A DNA stretch of 64,000 bases from Nematopogon swammerdamellus (taxonomy: Eukaryota > Arthropoda > Insecta > Lepidoptera > Adelidae). This document shows positions 13,401-28,400 of the stretch, piece after piece (position 1 is the stretch's first letter; each line of letters begins with the position of its first letter). Under the pieces are notes generated by a model. It had not been told where the DNA came from. It did no database searches and saw only the letters and a list, made by a program, of their open reading frames with translations. Made by a program: the position numbers and the translations under genes. Location of the stretch: the NCBI GenBank assembly GCA_946902875.1, contig OX336342.1, forward strand, positions 11,835,523 to 11,899,522. The letters are read 5' to 3'.

Positions 13401-16400
13401 CTGGAATAGTACAAAGATTAGTAGATCCACAGGCGAGGCGAGGTGATGCAGCGGAGGATGCAGCCATGTAAGCAAGCCAGAGTTAAGCCGAAAAGAGCCT
13501 TCAATCACATTAAGATAAGAAAAGATAAGAAAGACATTCGAACAAAATGTGTTGTCTAAAAAGCGCATGTTGACTTTTGAAAGTATTTTTATTGGTTTGA
13601 GTTTTTCTTTGGCTTTGATATGTTACAAACCGTGGTAAGAAATGTATAAATGCTTTCGTTGCAGACAAATCCTTGATAAAAACGACAGGCCTAGTGTTCG
13701 GACACCTGTATAGACTGTCATGTGCCCACGAGGCTGCCCGGGTGCTTCACCGCCACCGTCATAGAGATGACCTCTTTCACTCGCCCTCATTGAAGGCACG
13801 AGACCCGGAACTATTCTCAGTACAGTGCTCTCCAATCCGTGTTTCAACATTATAACATCATAAGTGGGCAAAGATTTTAAACATTTCAATAATTTTATAA
13901 TGCATAGTCTTTTTTTTTTCAAGTTTAAGAAATCGGACTTTATGCCCAAGGCCCTCCTGAGATTGTTTCTCTTCCTGTGACATTTGCAAGATTGATAATT
14001 GGCTTACAGATTGAGAACGGAAGTGAAGTCTGTCATACTGAATTGATCAATAGGTAATACAGAGCTTAGTTCATATTTCAGTTACACTTAGCGACTGCTT
14101 ACTAGTCTTACTACTTAATATTTTTAACGAATTTTATTCAGCAGCACTGATCTTAACAGGAATAAAGTGCTACTTAAACTCTGCATTAGTAAGAAACGAT
14201 ATATTTTACTAATACAAAGAGAAAAGTGAGATGTTGTAATGTTGAAGTGTCGCGCGTGGACGGCGAGTGAGAGAGGAGGTGGGAGGAGAGGGGTGGTGTG
14301 GTGGTGGGGTGGTGGGGGACGGGCCGGTGCTGGACTAAGACTAGAGCATGTAGTGAGCTAAGGGTCGGCAGGAGGCTCTAGCCCACTGACCTGCAGCAAG
14401 AGTGGGCGGCGAGTTCGCAGCCAATCGCCCCACGCGTCGCCGGAATCAAAGCCCATCTGCCGCCGCACGGCAGTAACCAAATAAAACAATTCAATCACCA
14501 ATCCTTACATGCACAACGACGATACACTCAACTCTATTCTAAACATTTAAACTCAACGCAATTGTTCAACACCGACGCATACCCATGCAATATTCAGTCC
14601 ATCAGTGGCGTTTGGTTAAACAGTTATGTGGCCGAGTTCAGTTATGGCTAAAGTTAAATTTGGAAGCGAATGAGTCACTCGCAGTCGACGAAACCTCGTT
14701 ACCACCACCGATAGGTAGACACGTTAATATTGCCTTGGATATGAAACTTTCAAAACATCTTTTTTACAGTTCCGAGGTTGGATTCATATCTATGAATAAC
14801 GGAATTGGCAAGTTCGTACAGATTGCACCGGCAACAGCCAAAATGTCAAAATTTAGAAACATGAACCCAGCCTCTTCCACGACACCCTACAATAAAAGCA
14901 GTCCGACGATGCCTAATTTCCCATTTAAATATAAAATTATTTATTTATCTTATGAATTCATATTATTTGTCTTTACAGATAGGTTTTTTGCACATCTCCA
15001 AATTATTTTAGCATATATTCAAATTGCATTTTATGGTGTTATTGCATTCATTCACAACAGAAAGTTTCATGAATTTGGAAAGAGCATGAAGTATCATCAA
15101 ATACTCTGTTTGAGGAACAAATGGTGAATGAAGGCATGTTCGGACGTGACGTGGGTTACGTTTGTCTCACTCAAGTTTACAACATGCAACACTATACTTA
15201 TATAAAACGACAATCTTCCAAGAATTTTTCTTTTCTAAAACACTAAAGACACATGGAAATATTTTGAAATAACACATTTAATAAAGAGTTAATGAGATCT
15301 TCTGTTTTTCAATAATAGCAAGTTTGCTTATCTGTTGCAGACCAGGGTCTTAATTTTAAATTTTTTCTATAATTGATTGGTGAATGACTGAAAAAATTAC
15401 ATGTGATTCAGCTAACTAAAACTAAAACTGAGACTTCTGCCTTTAGCTAACAGCTATGAGACTTGTAGTAGATGGAAAGACCGTATTGAAATGTTATTCT
15501 CAACTGGTTAAACATTTCAATGATTTTGAGACTTAAATAATCTTTTGGTTATGTTCTAAAATCTTTGATATTGTAATTTTATTCTGTTTCTCATAATTAT
15601 TTCAGAACTTAATTTTTTATATCAATGGACATTGCCTTTATTACTAACTATAAGGGTGTATGTGTGTGTGTAGTCACGTACAGGACACGGTTGCATAATA
15701 TGTACTGATGTACGTACCTGCTGGGGGTAGGGCGGCGGCGGCGGCGGGTGGCGCGGGGTGCCGGGGTAGGGGGGCGGCGGGGGTGGCGCCCGCTGCACAG
15801 CGCCCGCACCGACGCCTCCTGCTGTACAAATTATCTTCATCATTACCGAGCACGAGCGTCGATGGAAGATAATATTAGTAAATGCACACATACTATCTGG
15901 CAAAATTCAGTCTGCACAAGGCAGCTAGATATTAGACTCTGTTAATTATTTTCCAACATGCTGACATACACGAGACAGTGAGAGCCAATTTACTAGAGTC
16001 TGGCTATGTAGTCTGGCCATCGTTGCTTGGTGCAAATATGGTAACCTTAATTTTTTCTAATGAGGTCAAGTAAGTAGTATATCTTCACCTTTTTTAGGGT
16101 TCCGTACCTCAAAAGATGATACAAGTGAACCCTTATAGGATCACTCTTGTCTTTGTCCCACTCTTTTCTTTGTGTCTAAAAATCCCACAGCACCGTGGGG
16201 CAGTAGTCGAGGGCGGGTTCAAGGTAATGGCAAACTCTAGGTTTAAAACATGTGCAAAGATAAAAAAAATAGAAACAAGAGTAACCTGAGTGCTGATGTA
16301 CGGCGAGAGCGATGGTGTTGTCCTGGCGGACTATGCCGACCGCGCCGGCGGGCAGCCGCGCCCACGGCTGCGCCGCCGCGCCTGCGCCCACGCCCACCTC

Positions 16401-19400
16401 GCCCGGCGCGCCGCTCACCGCGCCCACCGCGCTCACCCCTTGCTGCACCTGCTGCATTACGCGTCTTCTTATATTCTGTTTACCTGACATGGTCGGCTAC
16501 ACTGCCATGATATCAGTTTTTTTTTATTTATGGAAACTGACACGGTAGGCTACATCACCTACAAAATCCGTGATGTCAGCCCATAACACCGGGTGGACTA
16601 GGCGCCATGTCAGTGCTTCCCTTCATTTCGCGCCAGCTACACTGAACTGGACGGAAAACACAAACTATTTACATAGCCGTTTCGACCGACGTTTCATTCA
16701 GTGCGGTGGTACCAATCCGGGCGGGTTGAACCCTACCACCGCGTAAGGTAGGAAGGGAAGGGACCTACAATTTTACGTGGAATCCGAACCACAGTCAGCC
16801 TCCCAACGGTCGAGCGGTCACCCATCCAAGTACTGACTGCGCCCAGCGTTGCTTAACAATCAATAGCAACAGTCCACTGTCTGCACCACTGAGCTATCGA
16901 GGCTGAGTTCTGATGTTTCTAGCATGTAGCATACTCGACGCTTGCGATTTGGGCTAAACGTGTTTAGTTGATGTATTGCGATGATTTCTTCAAAGATAAA
17001 ATAGTATTTTAAAATTTAGAAAAAAAACATGTTTTATCAAATTTGTTTTGGTACAGAATACCTAATTTCACTGTACTGTAGATTGCCTACCTGCTGGAAA
17101 TGCATCGGATGCTGGCCGGCAAACTGTGGTCGCTGAATGATCTGCTGTCCCACGACGTGTTGCTGGGTAATGCTCGACACAAACTGCCCTACCCTCTGCA
17201 GCCCCTGCAATTCAATAGAATAACTTTAATTTATGGCTCTTACGAGTCTCAATTTCATATCACAATAAACATTTTAAAACAGAATACATGTAAGCTTTTA
17301 ATATTTGTCTGATATAATTATTTGCTTTTATTATCTTGCCCTAGAACAGACCGTGTCTATATAGTTCGGCAGCAGTGTCAATTATTCTTATCTCTGTATA
17401 TAATAATGAATTTGAAATGACAAGTAAATCATTCCTATGTAAATCTGTAACGATGCGCCGCCTCCGCCGACAACTACTCAATGAATACACATGGAGTTTT
17501 CACTGACATTTTCTGGAACATCTAAGGATGGTTATAGGGCTGAAAGAACTTTTTCTTGTAACGTAAAAACCAGCTGCAAAGTCAAATAAACAATAGTTTA
17601 TTACAATTTATTATTTAGTTGAAAATCAATAAGTATAAAATACTTAGGTAGATAGGCAATTGAAATAAAAGAAGAGAACTATTTAAAATAAAGCATTAAC
17701 CAAATTTTTTGGGGTGACCCAGGGGACAATTTTGTCCCCAGTTTTGTATGGAAAAAGGGGTTGCCCCCAGGGTAACCAATATTTTTTTTTAAATTTGTCA
17801 AAATTCGTTGTGCAGCTTCTTTCTTATTAATCAATTACTTATCTGAGAGTTGCTGTAACTATTAAAATAAGGTGAATTTATCAAGATTTTCAGACAGATA
17901 ACAAAAACAAGAAAAAGTTGATTCACCCATAGGATATTTTGCTGCGAAACGAAGCCGCGAAAACTAGCCTAAATTAAAGAGAGGCATCCTAAAAGAGCAC
18001 ACCTGCTGCATAGTAGTCTGCTGCTGCTGCAGCTGGGCGGGAGTCGGGAGCCTCTGCTGAGCGCCCGGGTACATCTGCTGGAACATCTGCGGCCTCTGCT
18101 GGCCGCCTTGCATGAGCAGCCTCCCCGGTGGCGCGGACTGCGGACCCCCGGCGTCCACGTCCATCTCTGTCTTCACCTCCGTCTTGATCTGCCCAGGAGA
18201 CTGGGCGCTTTCCATGTTCTTAACGGCCTTGCGGAGCTCCGTGTCCATTTTCGTATCCGGCTTCACGTCGGCCTCTTCCCTGGATGAGAAATTTGTTTTA
18301 TTTATTTTACTTTTGATACGTACTGGGTTCTCATTGCGATGTATGGTGGGCAATATAACGCTGGTGGAAATTGAGCTTCGATGTAAAAATCATACCTTTC
18401 CGTGCTCAATTAAAAGTATGTGACAACTATAACATAACTGGTGCGTGGAATTTTATTTTTGATGATAAATTTCGGTTTTCATTTCATATTTGAAGACCTC
18501 GGGGGAAGAACAAGGAATGTCAGTCAAACATAAATTCGAGAAAATCGAATTTGAAAGTTTAAGATTGAGTGATGCAACCATTTTAAGACTAAGAGCAATA
18601 GTATGTTCTGCAAATTGGTTTTAAATGTATCTGTGGTTCATATAAAAGTATAAAAAAAATTTTTTTTAAACAAATTTGTATAAAAAATGGCACAGAAAGG
18701 AAAAGTGGCATTTTAAAAATTTACAAAAACGAGGGATATCAGTGACATTCCTCGTTTATGTTAATTGTAAGATCAGTAAATTTAGGCTTTGACAATGGTA
18801 CAAGACCTGAAAAATTAAAATAATTAATGTATAATGTAGTTGGAATATCAGCAAGATTTTTTTTAATTGAAACTGACACACAGCATCCGTGATGTCAGCC
18901 CATAACACCGGGTGAATTAAGTGCCATGGCAGTGCTACCCTTTGTGTATGCCGATACACTGAACTGGACGGAAAACACGAACTAGTTACATAGTTTTTTC
19001 GACCAACCTTTCATTCAGTGCGGTGGTACCAACCCGGGCGGGTTAAACCCTACCACCTAGTCCTAGAAAGGTGACAACGGAAATTATTAATACATCTTTA
19101 AAAAAAATAACACCAATTAACTGCAAAACTCAAAACTAACCTTTAAATGACATAAAATGTTTGCCAACTGGTGCCAACTTACTGATGTTTGACAGCACAA
19201 ACATCGCGACTTAGGACGCAATGTGCTGACATCTCTTGTTCTTGTGAATTACGCGCGGACATTCCCTATTATTCCCGCGTACGCCTAAACTTCAACTGAA
19301 TTTTTAGCTATGACAGGGCTTGTTTTTGCCGAACCTAAATATTACATCAAATAGCCCACCCATTTCTCTACAAGATGGCGCTATTAGTTCAGTTTCGGAA

Positions 19401-22400
19401 AAAATATGACATTCCTGGTTCTTCCCCCGTGCTCTTCATTTGTCCGCACTGAGAAATTTTGATCCTTTAACCCTTAATGTTCCAAGTCGTCCACGCGACC
19501 ACCGTCGAAGATCAAAAATATCGCCAATGGCGATTTTAGTCAACATTTCTTGTAAAGCGCACTAGAATCGTATATTATGGTAAGATAACCTTGTAATTTC
19601 ATCAAACACTTCGCAGCAGCACTTCGCCATGACACAGAATTAAATGAATCTGACGGCTGTAAATTTAAACTTACACCATTTCCAGCAGATGGTAAAGTTG
19701 TTTATAGCCTTACTTTATTTCAAATGCAATTATTTGAAGAGATTATTTCTTTAGCTACACATATAGGATTTGTAAGGGGGAATTGTAAATTATATAGGTT
19801 AGAAAATTCGGAAAAATCTGACTTCATTATTTTACGAAATATCGATGCGACATGTCGCGATATCTATAAAAAAAAACAGTTTTGGGCGCTCAAAATCGCG
19901 CAATGCCACCAAAAAAACAGCAACATACTGTGGCTCCCTCTTGGTGTGCCTCTCGCCGCCTCCATCGTCGGCCAGCTCCAACCCGTCCAGGATATGCTCC
20001 GTGTCTGCATCGTTGAACGCGTCCAGTTCTGGGTCCGCGTACTCCAGGATGTTGAAGTCGTCCCCGATCTCTGCCGTCAGCGACTCGAGCAGTTCCTCGT
20101 CGTCGTCACCTCCGAGGCCGCCGAGGATGTCGCCCACCTGCACCCAACATTAAATATAAATGTTACAACATATTTTCAAGAGGGTCTTGCAAAGGAAGCA
20201 TTGCATATGAGAGATAATTTAGTATTTTTAATTAAGTTAAACCAAATAAAACTAATTTATAATAATTGGTGTCGTGATCTGTGGCTATAAAAGGAAAAGT
20301 CTCATTTGATCGTTTACAGTATTTTATACTAAAATAAGAAATATTATAATAAATTTGAAACGGGTAAGAGGACATCCTTACTATTTCCACTTAAGCATTG
20401 GTTCTTCTCTAAAACATCATGTTTTTATTATTTGAGTAAAAGTACTCATTACATAACAAACAAAGAAACAAAACCATTTATTAAGTAAATTAAAAGATAC
20501 ATTCAGATGTGTTTTATAAGCGAGAAAAGAAAATACAAAAAAATCTTTTACTACGGTATGTGTGCTCCTGTATCGCTAAGCTCCGTTTGCTTTTAGGTGT
20601 GGGAGGGCAGATGCATAATTTGATAATGTGGTAAAAACAGTGGTGGTAAGTATAAGAAACAGAAAAGTAATAATAATATGAAGAGCTTACATATTTTACC
20701 TCAGCCATGCTAGAGGGGTCCTGTTCCAACTTGTCCATATCTCCCATGTCCATCTCCTCGGCCTGTCCAGCACCTTCCTGCCTCGCCTCTCCACTCGTCG
20801 GGGCGGCAGCTTGCTTCTCTTTGCCTATTCAATGGTCCAATCCAATAAATGTTGTCAGGAGAATGGATGGATTAATCCTTTTGAATGAACATAACTGTCA
20901 ACTAAAATGCACTGCAAGACGTAATAAACAAAGTGCATTTGGTTGCATCGCCGCTCGTTCCACAGCGATCAATTTTTAATAAAATTTTCAAAATCTCCGT
21001 TTTGGCATTGTATCCCTAGGCTCAGTGGTCAATGGTTGCAATATGCAAATCAATAGTACATATGTTGCAGATTGAGAATGTGATAAAACGGACATTATTC
21101 TGAGCAACATCGGAATTCTGACTAGTTTAGTTCGAATGAATTGCTCTAGTCCAGCGGTGTCCAACCGGTAGCACACGTCCTTATTTTTGGGCGCCCGCAC
21201 ACAGACGTTCCAATAAACTTAAACATTGAAATAATACAGTAAAAAAAATTATTATAAAAAATAAATTTAGAAATATTTTGAATCCAGAACATGTTAAGAA
21301 TTGCCTAATGCTGTCATGCATGCTGTCGTATGGCTTATAAGTTTTGTTTCAGATTTTGTAAATTTGTCTTGATAATCAAAATAGCCAGGTAGCCCATTAA
21401 AAGTACTGCCTACTTGAAGGTGCAGTCTGGGCTTGACAGAAATATGGAAGTAGCTCTTAAGGTGAAACCAGTTCTCTAACACTACTAAAAATAGCTAACA
21501 CCACTGCTCTAGTGTCTCAGTTCTCTGCACTTCCGATCGTTCATTTAGGTTTGTAGAACCCTCCTCTCCATCCACATGTAGTAAAATGCTTGGGCCATTC
21601 TCGATTTTCAGTCAGCTCAAAGCAAACTCCTTAGTAAAATATATTATCGGCCTATCCTAATGACTCTGTAAGTTTAGTGTTGGTTAAGCGACATCAAATC
21701 AAGTCGAAACAATAAAAAATGAGTATGCCTGCAAAAATCGATACAAATATATTTTCTTGATTGTTGTCTATAAATTTTATTGTCGGTAAATTTTATCAAT
21801 GACACGGAATAAAACTGACTGCGCGCAACCTGTCGAAACGTTATATGAAATATTAAATATATCGACGGCACATATTATAGTTTTATCGACTTTACCTAAG
21901 TTTATCGTGTCGATATAAAATGTGTGTGCTCCTATTGATAAACTGCTGTATTGATAAACTGTAGAAAACACTAAGTCACAATGAACCAATAACACATCTT
22001 CACCAACAACTCCAGGGCAATCACAACCCTCAAGTTGTTGGTGTAAATGTTTGCACAATTTGACAAGTATTTTCAATTTCTATACTCCACGATAAAAACA
22101 ACTTGGTCTACACTCAAAACCAACTTGCAGAACGAGTAGTGGAGATATATATATGCATAAACATTTTCTGTATTGCAATCTTGCAAGTCGTAGTTTAGTG
22201 TATTTGCGATACACCATTGCTTGGCCATTTTTTCGTTTTATTCAATGGGTAATTCTGTATCTAAACTAAACACATCCTTATATTAAATTAATTGTAATTT
22301 TAGAATTTTGAAAGTTTTTTATTTGACTTGGACGCACTATATTTTATGGGTAATAGGTTATTAAAATTTACTATTGATATTGTATTTGAATAATTTTTAA

Positions 22401-25400
22401 AATGTTAATATTGACGGTTAATGTTAATGGAAACCATGTACGTATTCCCTGATTATTTTTTTTTTTTATTGCTACCGATCTGGGTGGCTCTGTCCGAGGT
22501 CGCAACCTCAGGCGCAGCCAATTTCACCCCCGAGGAGGTGCCAGTCCGGCTTGAAGGTGGACTAATGTTGCTGGGGAAAGGCTATTAACCCGCGATTTGA
22601 AGATCCGTGGAAATGTATGGAGAAATTGAAAATTACATCACATGTACATTATCATTCCCTTTTGGCTCCTACCACAAATTATTTACATAGGCTCTTTATA
22701 AATATAATATTATGTTATCTAACTACCTGATATTTAAGACTAAATAGTAACAGGAACATGATCCGACACCACGTGACACGTGGATAGTGGAAGGAAGTGT
22801 GGCAGAACTGACCGGTCTGCGGCACACCGTCTCCCTTCTGCTCCGCGTGCTGCGCCTGCTGCTGCTGCTGTTGCTGCTGCAGCTGCATCTGTCTCACTTG
22901 CTCTATCGCCTGGCCAGCGAGTCTCTGCTGCTGTTGCAGTAGCACTGAAACAACACCCATCTTTAAATGGTCTGTTTTATATGAGTAATGGTGAGTCTGT
23001 TTTGAAGGATTTGATTTACAAAGGCTCAGAAAGGTCTTCAAAAAGGTCAGGCTTAAAATCAGTGTCTTCCCGGTTATGGGAAGACGTAAACTGTGCCTGA
23101 TACCCATTCACTAAACATAAGTTAGTCTTAAGTTGTATAATTTATTTTAATTTTATTTTATTACTTACCTTATTTTATTTTTTACATTTATACCTTTTTT
23201 TGTCTTATGTTTTTTGAATAAATATTTTTGGTTTGAATTTGAATTTTGCAACATGGTCAATGTACCCTTCTGTCGTCAACTTTGAAAATCACAAATCAAA
23301 TCAGTGCAGACTTTCAGCTAAGGAACTAATTTATCTAATTATAAGGTGTTTAACAATGTCCATGGACATTCGTATTCGTCGTATGAGGTTGCGAATGCCA
23401 TGTCGGCCTGACCGGTGCCTATTCACTTCCCTCTTGAAGAACCTGAGACTGTACTTGGGGGGAAATATATGGGCAGGGAGAGCGTTCCAGAGTTTACCGG
23501 TTCTGTAGAGGAAAGATCTGTAGATTCGGTTGGTACACATCCGTGGTAAGTCCAGCGTGTAGGGATGCAATCCCTGTCCGGTGCGTGTGATACAGAGGTG
23601 GAAAACGGATGTCGAGATCGTGTTACACAGCTCCTCCGAGTACTCGGCAAGTTATAAGCGAAGAGAACAAACTTAGGAAGATAATATAACGGATATATCC
23701 AAGTGTATAACTGGTTCCCAGTATGTCCTTTTCACTTTCCAATGAGTCTTTTGAATCTTAAATATATCCATAAGCCGTTTACTAGCTACGAGTGAATCAA
23801 CTGAGCACTAGCCAAGCACAAGGTGTAACTTACTGTGCTGAGGGGCGGGATGCCTCAGCAGCTGTTGATGGGGGTGCGGGTGGCGAGGCCGCGCGCCTAC
23901 CGGCAGCGGCTGCCGGAACGGCTGCCCCTCCAGACCCGGAGTGGTCGGAGCACCGCCCTCCTCGCCTCCGCTCCCGCTCCCACCGCCGCCGCCTGCGTTC
24001 GCTTCTATCATACAAACATTAGGTTTAAATGAAAGTGGGTGGGCTATGAATTGGGTTTAGATAAATCAGCTTAGGCTGAAAACTCGACCAAATTGTTTTC
24101 TCTTCAGTTCTCATCTACCATGAATTGGATTACTTTGATTAAATATGTTGAGTGAATGTACCACATCCATCAATGATGATCCCATTATGGTAGCAGGTAC
24201 AGTTTCCTCAGTTAGGTATTTGGAGAAAGACAGTTCGCTTAAGTCTGTTCACAAAATAATAATAAATAAATAAATAAAAATAAAATGCCTGTTGTGTTCA
24301 GCAGGCTTGAGGCAAACTGATTAGTGTGATGTGATAAGAGCTTGCTGTAACTGATGTTACGTTGGCATAGTTCTTCCTGTATTCGGACATTTTTTGTGAA
24401 CCACGGTGCGTTGACGAGCGTTTTTTTTATGTTTTTGTGTCTACATTCGATGTACCGGCAGTGTCCCAGAGCTATTCAGCCAAACCCCTTTCAGTTCAAC
24501 ATCCTTTTACCTGGGTGTCTTCAAATTACAGATTATCAGGCTAGGCAGCCTAGCAACAGTTCGCAAATCTGCTGGCATGGTAACTGAGCGTGGTTCCGCG
24601 ATGAGAGGTGATTATGGCTCTGTCGACTGCACCAATGGTCCCTCGGCACAGTCACCCATGTCAGTATACCCCGCACTACGTGACAATAAAGTAAAAAATA
24701 TAAATATAAAGTACGCACGGTGTTGCCACATCTTATCCGGATTCCTCTGCAGCAAATCTCTCAGCTGCCTGTTGATATCGGCGGTGTTGGCCTCGCCGGC
24801 GGCCGAGTACAGCGGGAAGCGTTGCGCGGGGAAAGCGCTGCGTGGAACGCTCTCCGGAGCGCCGGGTGCTCCGTCCGTGACGCCGTCGACGCGCATACGC
24901 GCCATCGCTGCACACACCGGCACGTTTACTGCCGCGCCTAACCGACAGACTCGATACAGGGGAGCACGGCACACAAAAATTTACCAATATCACATAAAAC
25001 ATTTATATATTCAGTAGGCTAGTTAGTGGTCGGCAACCTTTTTAAGCTGGGACCCCAAAAAAAAGTCTTCAGCGATCTTACAAGAAAAAAAAACACCACA
25101 CAAAGCTTGGTTCAGGTAGATGTCAAGGTGACTGGATTAGAATGTATTTTTATTGAGAACTAGCTGTTTGAATTCTAGCTTTGTGTAAAAATATCCTACA
25201 ACCATCGTTAGATATGCCAGGGTATGTCAGGGAAAACCACATGTAAATTTTTGAAATTTTATTAGAATTTTTTTTTAAAGCTCGAATTATAAGCAAACAT
25301 AAAATTAACGAATTTGTTACAGTTTTTCTGCTTTATTTGTTAGGATTTATTCTTTCCATGATTTAGCTATTTTCAATTATTTCATACATATTATGCTGAA

Positions 25401-28400
25401 GAGAGGCAGGGACAGTGTATTTTTTTTTCTAGTGCAAATAATGTTTAAATAAGTACACTATCTTTTTGACGACCCCATTATGATTATTAGCAACCCCAAC
25501 ATTGCGGACAACTGCAGTAGGCAGTCTGGATAAGTATGTAAGCACGATGTACATGTAAGAAAGGTTAGGCAGTTTGCTTTCGAATTGTAACAATCTTAAC
25601 CTGTAGCTGTCTTTGGGGACGGCCGTCCACCGAAACATTTTAGTCTGCCAGCTCCCATAGGGGACGGCCGTCCCCAAGCATTATGTGCGATTCTACGGTC
25701 GTTAGTTTTGGTCTATTGCTATTTCAATCAACGTTCCCTATAAAAAAGACAGAGATAGATCGATAGCTGATTAAATTATCTTTCCACTAAGTGGAAATAT
25801 GTCTATGGAACGAAATAACAACACACACAAACATGCTAAAAAAGTCTGATACTTGGACTCAAGGTTCCTTGTTTGTCATTATTATTTTCGAATCTCCGCG
25901 CGCCTAACATTTATTTTTATTTATTTATTTTAAACACTGACAGCTGACAGCTGGTGCAGGTATTCTGTTTTTTAATTTATGAGTGCACTTGTATTGTTGT
26001 TAAGTGTTTTTGTTTGTTTGTTTTTTTTTTGTCTAATTGGTTTTTTAAAGAATTAACCGAGGGGGCGCTTGGCATGGCATGGGAATCAAGGGGGGTTAAC
26101 TCCGTTGCAGTGAAATGAGTTTTTTTATAGTTTGAGTAGATGAAATGTGCGGAGACGCACCTTGCACCCGCTGGTCCTGTATGATCTGCTGCTGCTGCTG
26201 GGTCTGCTGCTGGCGCATCTGCTGGAGCTGCTTCCACTGCCGCTCCTGCTCCGCCTCGCGCGCGCTCCGCTGCTGCCCGCACGCTCTCTCCTGCTCCTGC
26301 GTACGCCACGCCGCGGCACAGTCAGTTACCAGCGGTCACGCGGCCACCGACCGTACCAAAGCAATCTCTTACATTTTGGTTAAGCATAGTCTTCAATGTG
26401 ATTTCGGACAAAAATATCCAGTTTATAGTCACGGTGACTGTCTTGTAAGTATTTTTATTATAGTAAAAAAATTTAATAAATCTTTTTCATACGTAACAAT
26501 AATTTTAAGTCAAGCAAAAATAAAAATTTATTTAACAGAAGAATCAGATATAACCTTTTTATAAATGTGTATGTATTGCTTTCGTACGTCTGTGCTGAGT
26601 TTTCTATTAATTTCTTATCCACCACTATAATATCTAGAAATGCAATAACCGATACAATTTAATAACAGTATTTAAATATGATATCGTGTAATCTGTGATT
26701 AACACTTATCCTAAATGTTATTGGCTAAAAATTAATTTAAAAAAATAAAATATTGGACTCATTTTATTTCATCTTTACAATGTTATGTTTGATGATATTA
26801 TGAATAAAACACAAGAAAAAAATCTACAGTTTATAATAAGTAGTTAGATAGAATTTTCACTACATAATGCTCATCTCATGTCGTTTTGTAAATATACTAC
26901 AAAGGTGCAGAGTGTCTAATCAGTCTACATGCAATATCATATAACATTTCATTAAAATAGTCAATTGAATTTCTAACGATGCATTACTCAAATCGTGGAA
27001 ATAATTGTTACTCTATATGACTCAGGGGTCAAAAACTCAACAAAAATACACTGTATTTTCATCACTTAGGTAAAAATTAGCATTGACATTAGTTATTAGT
27101 TATTATTAATTCATTGATAAATAAATTTTATATCTTAATTTGAAACAATACCTTATGTTATTTATTATTCAAATAACCACAGTTATACCTACAGTGAGCA
27201 ATTGATTAACACCTAATATACCATCGGGATGAAATATTTTAAAATTGTTTTCTCATCTATAAAAATATGTTATTTTCATCTTTTCTTGCTTACGGATGCT
27301 CCATATAACCCGTCTTAACAATGTTAACCGAAGATTAAAAACTACTGTAATAAAATTTTAATTTAATTTAAATTTTAAGATATTATTCGTAACATACGTA
27401 AGCACATTTAAATTTCCGATTTACAGGCTTATACGCAATCAATAAACTTAAATTAAAACAAAAACACTGTTAGAATGTTAGCACACCACATATCATTAGT
27501 ATAAAACGCATTCCAATGTCAACCCACACCAATAGAAAAAAGCAAAACTAAACTATCAACTATAAAATATATGAAAAAGCATTCAAACATTACGGAGGTA
27601 GTGGACTCGGCACGTTGGAGGCGGCCAGGGGGAGGGGGGAGGGGGGAGAGGGATGGAGGGCGGGGACGGTAACACCCACTCAATTCTCATAACGCATCAC
27701 TTTAAACAAATCAATGAAAAACCACGCTAAATAAAATGAAAGTAAAATTGCATCACAGAGCCAGCAAATCTAAACAAAATCACAACCAAACATTTCTTTG
27801 GCACTTTGCAAATTTCGAAAAAAAAACCAAACGTCTGTTGGGTGACGAAATTTAGAAACAAGTATGGAGGTGAAGGGAGCACGGTGTGGTGCGTGCGAGG
27901 GGAGTGTCACCCAACAAGATCTCGCAGCCGCCACGCGCATCCCGCGCCGCACCCGCGCACACACACACCCTCGCGGCTATAGCTCACTCATCTCTACTTA
28001 AGCGAACTATAGATATATAACTATAGATAGATTGGCAAATTGTTTTGTGCAGTGTATATAGTTATGTAAGATAAACTAAGATGTTCGTAGAGAAGAAAGT
28101 TAGTGTGTATGTATTATCTGAGCTGTTTAGTATTTCATTGTAAGTTGTAATTTCTTGCATGTCGTTTACTCGTAGTCACTAAAACTTTAGAAAATACAGC
28201 ACATAATGTACTGCAGATGTAGATGTGAACAGATATAAGAGCAGATGAGGTGTGTGCGTGCGCGGGTAAGGGCGGGCGGCGGCGTGGGTGCGCGCGGCAC
28301 GGGGTGCGGTGTACCGAGGCGGTGGGGGGGTTGTGCAGCGGCGGCAGCGTGCGCATGATCTCCGAGGGAGTGAGCACGCGGATGTGCGCGTCCGCCTCCA

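Larger units (their letters stand above)
9546..14390. other. Rest of the exon 38/39 intron: AT-rich, with old repeat pieces
   Basis: No gene is seen. It holds dispersed repeat C at 11,388-11,505 and a TTTA/TTAT tract at 11,720-11,750. A GT-rich microsatellite runs from 11,918 to 12,016 and repeat B lies at 12,188-12,301. A G-rich tract sits at 14,272-14,323. The remainder shows no structure I can name. Confidence 0.6.

Noticed and set aside
14585..15127. 180-codon plus-strand ORF in the exon 37/38 intron
   Set aside because: No recognisable domain or zinc/catalytic motif, AT-rich composition and no supporting context. Treated as chance.
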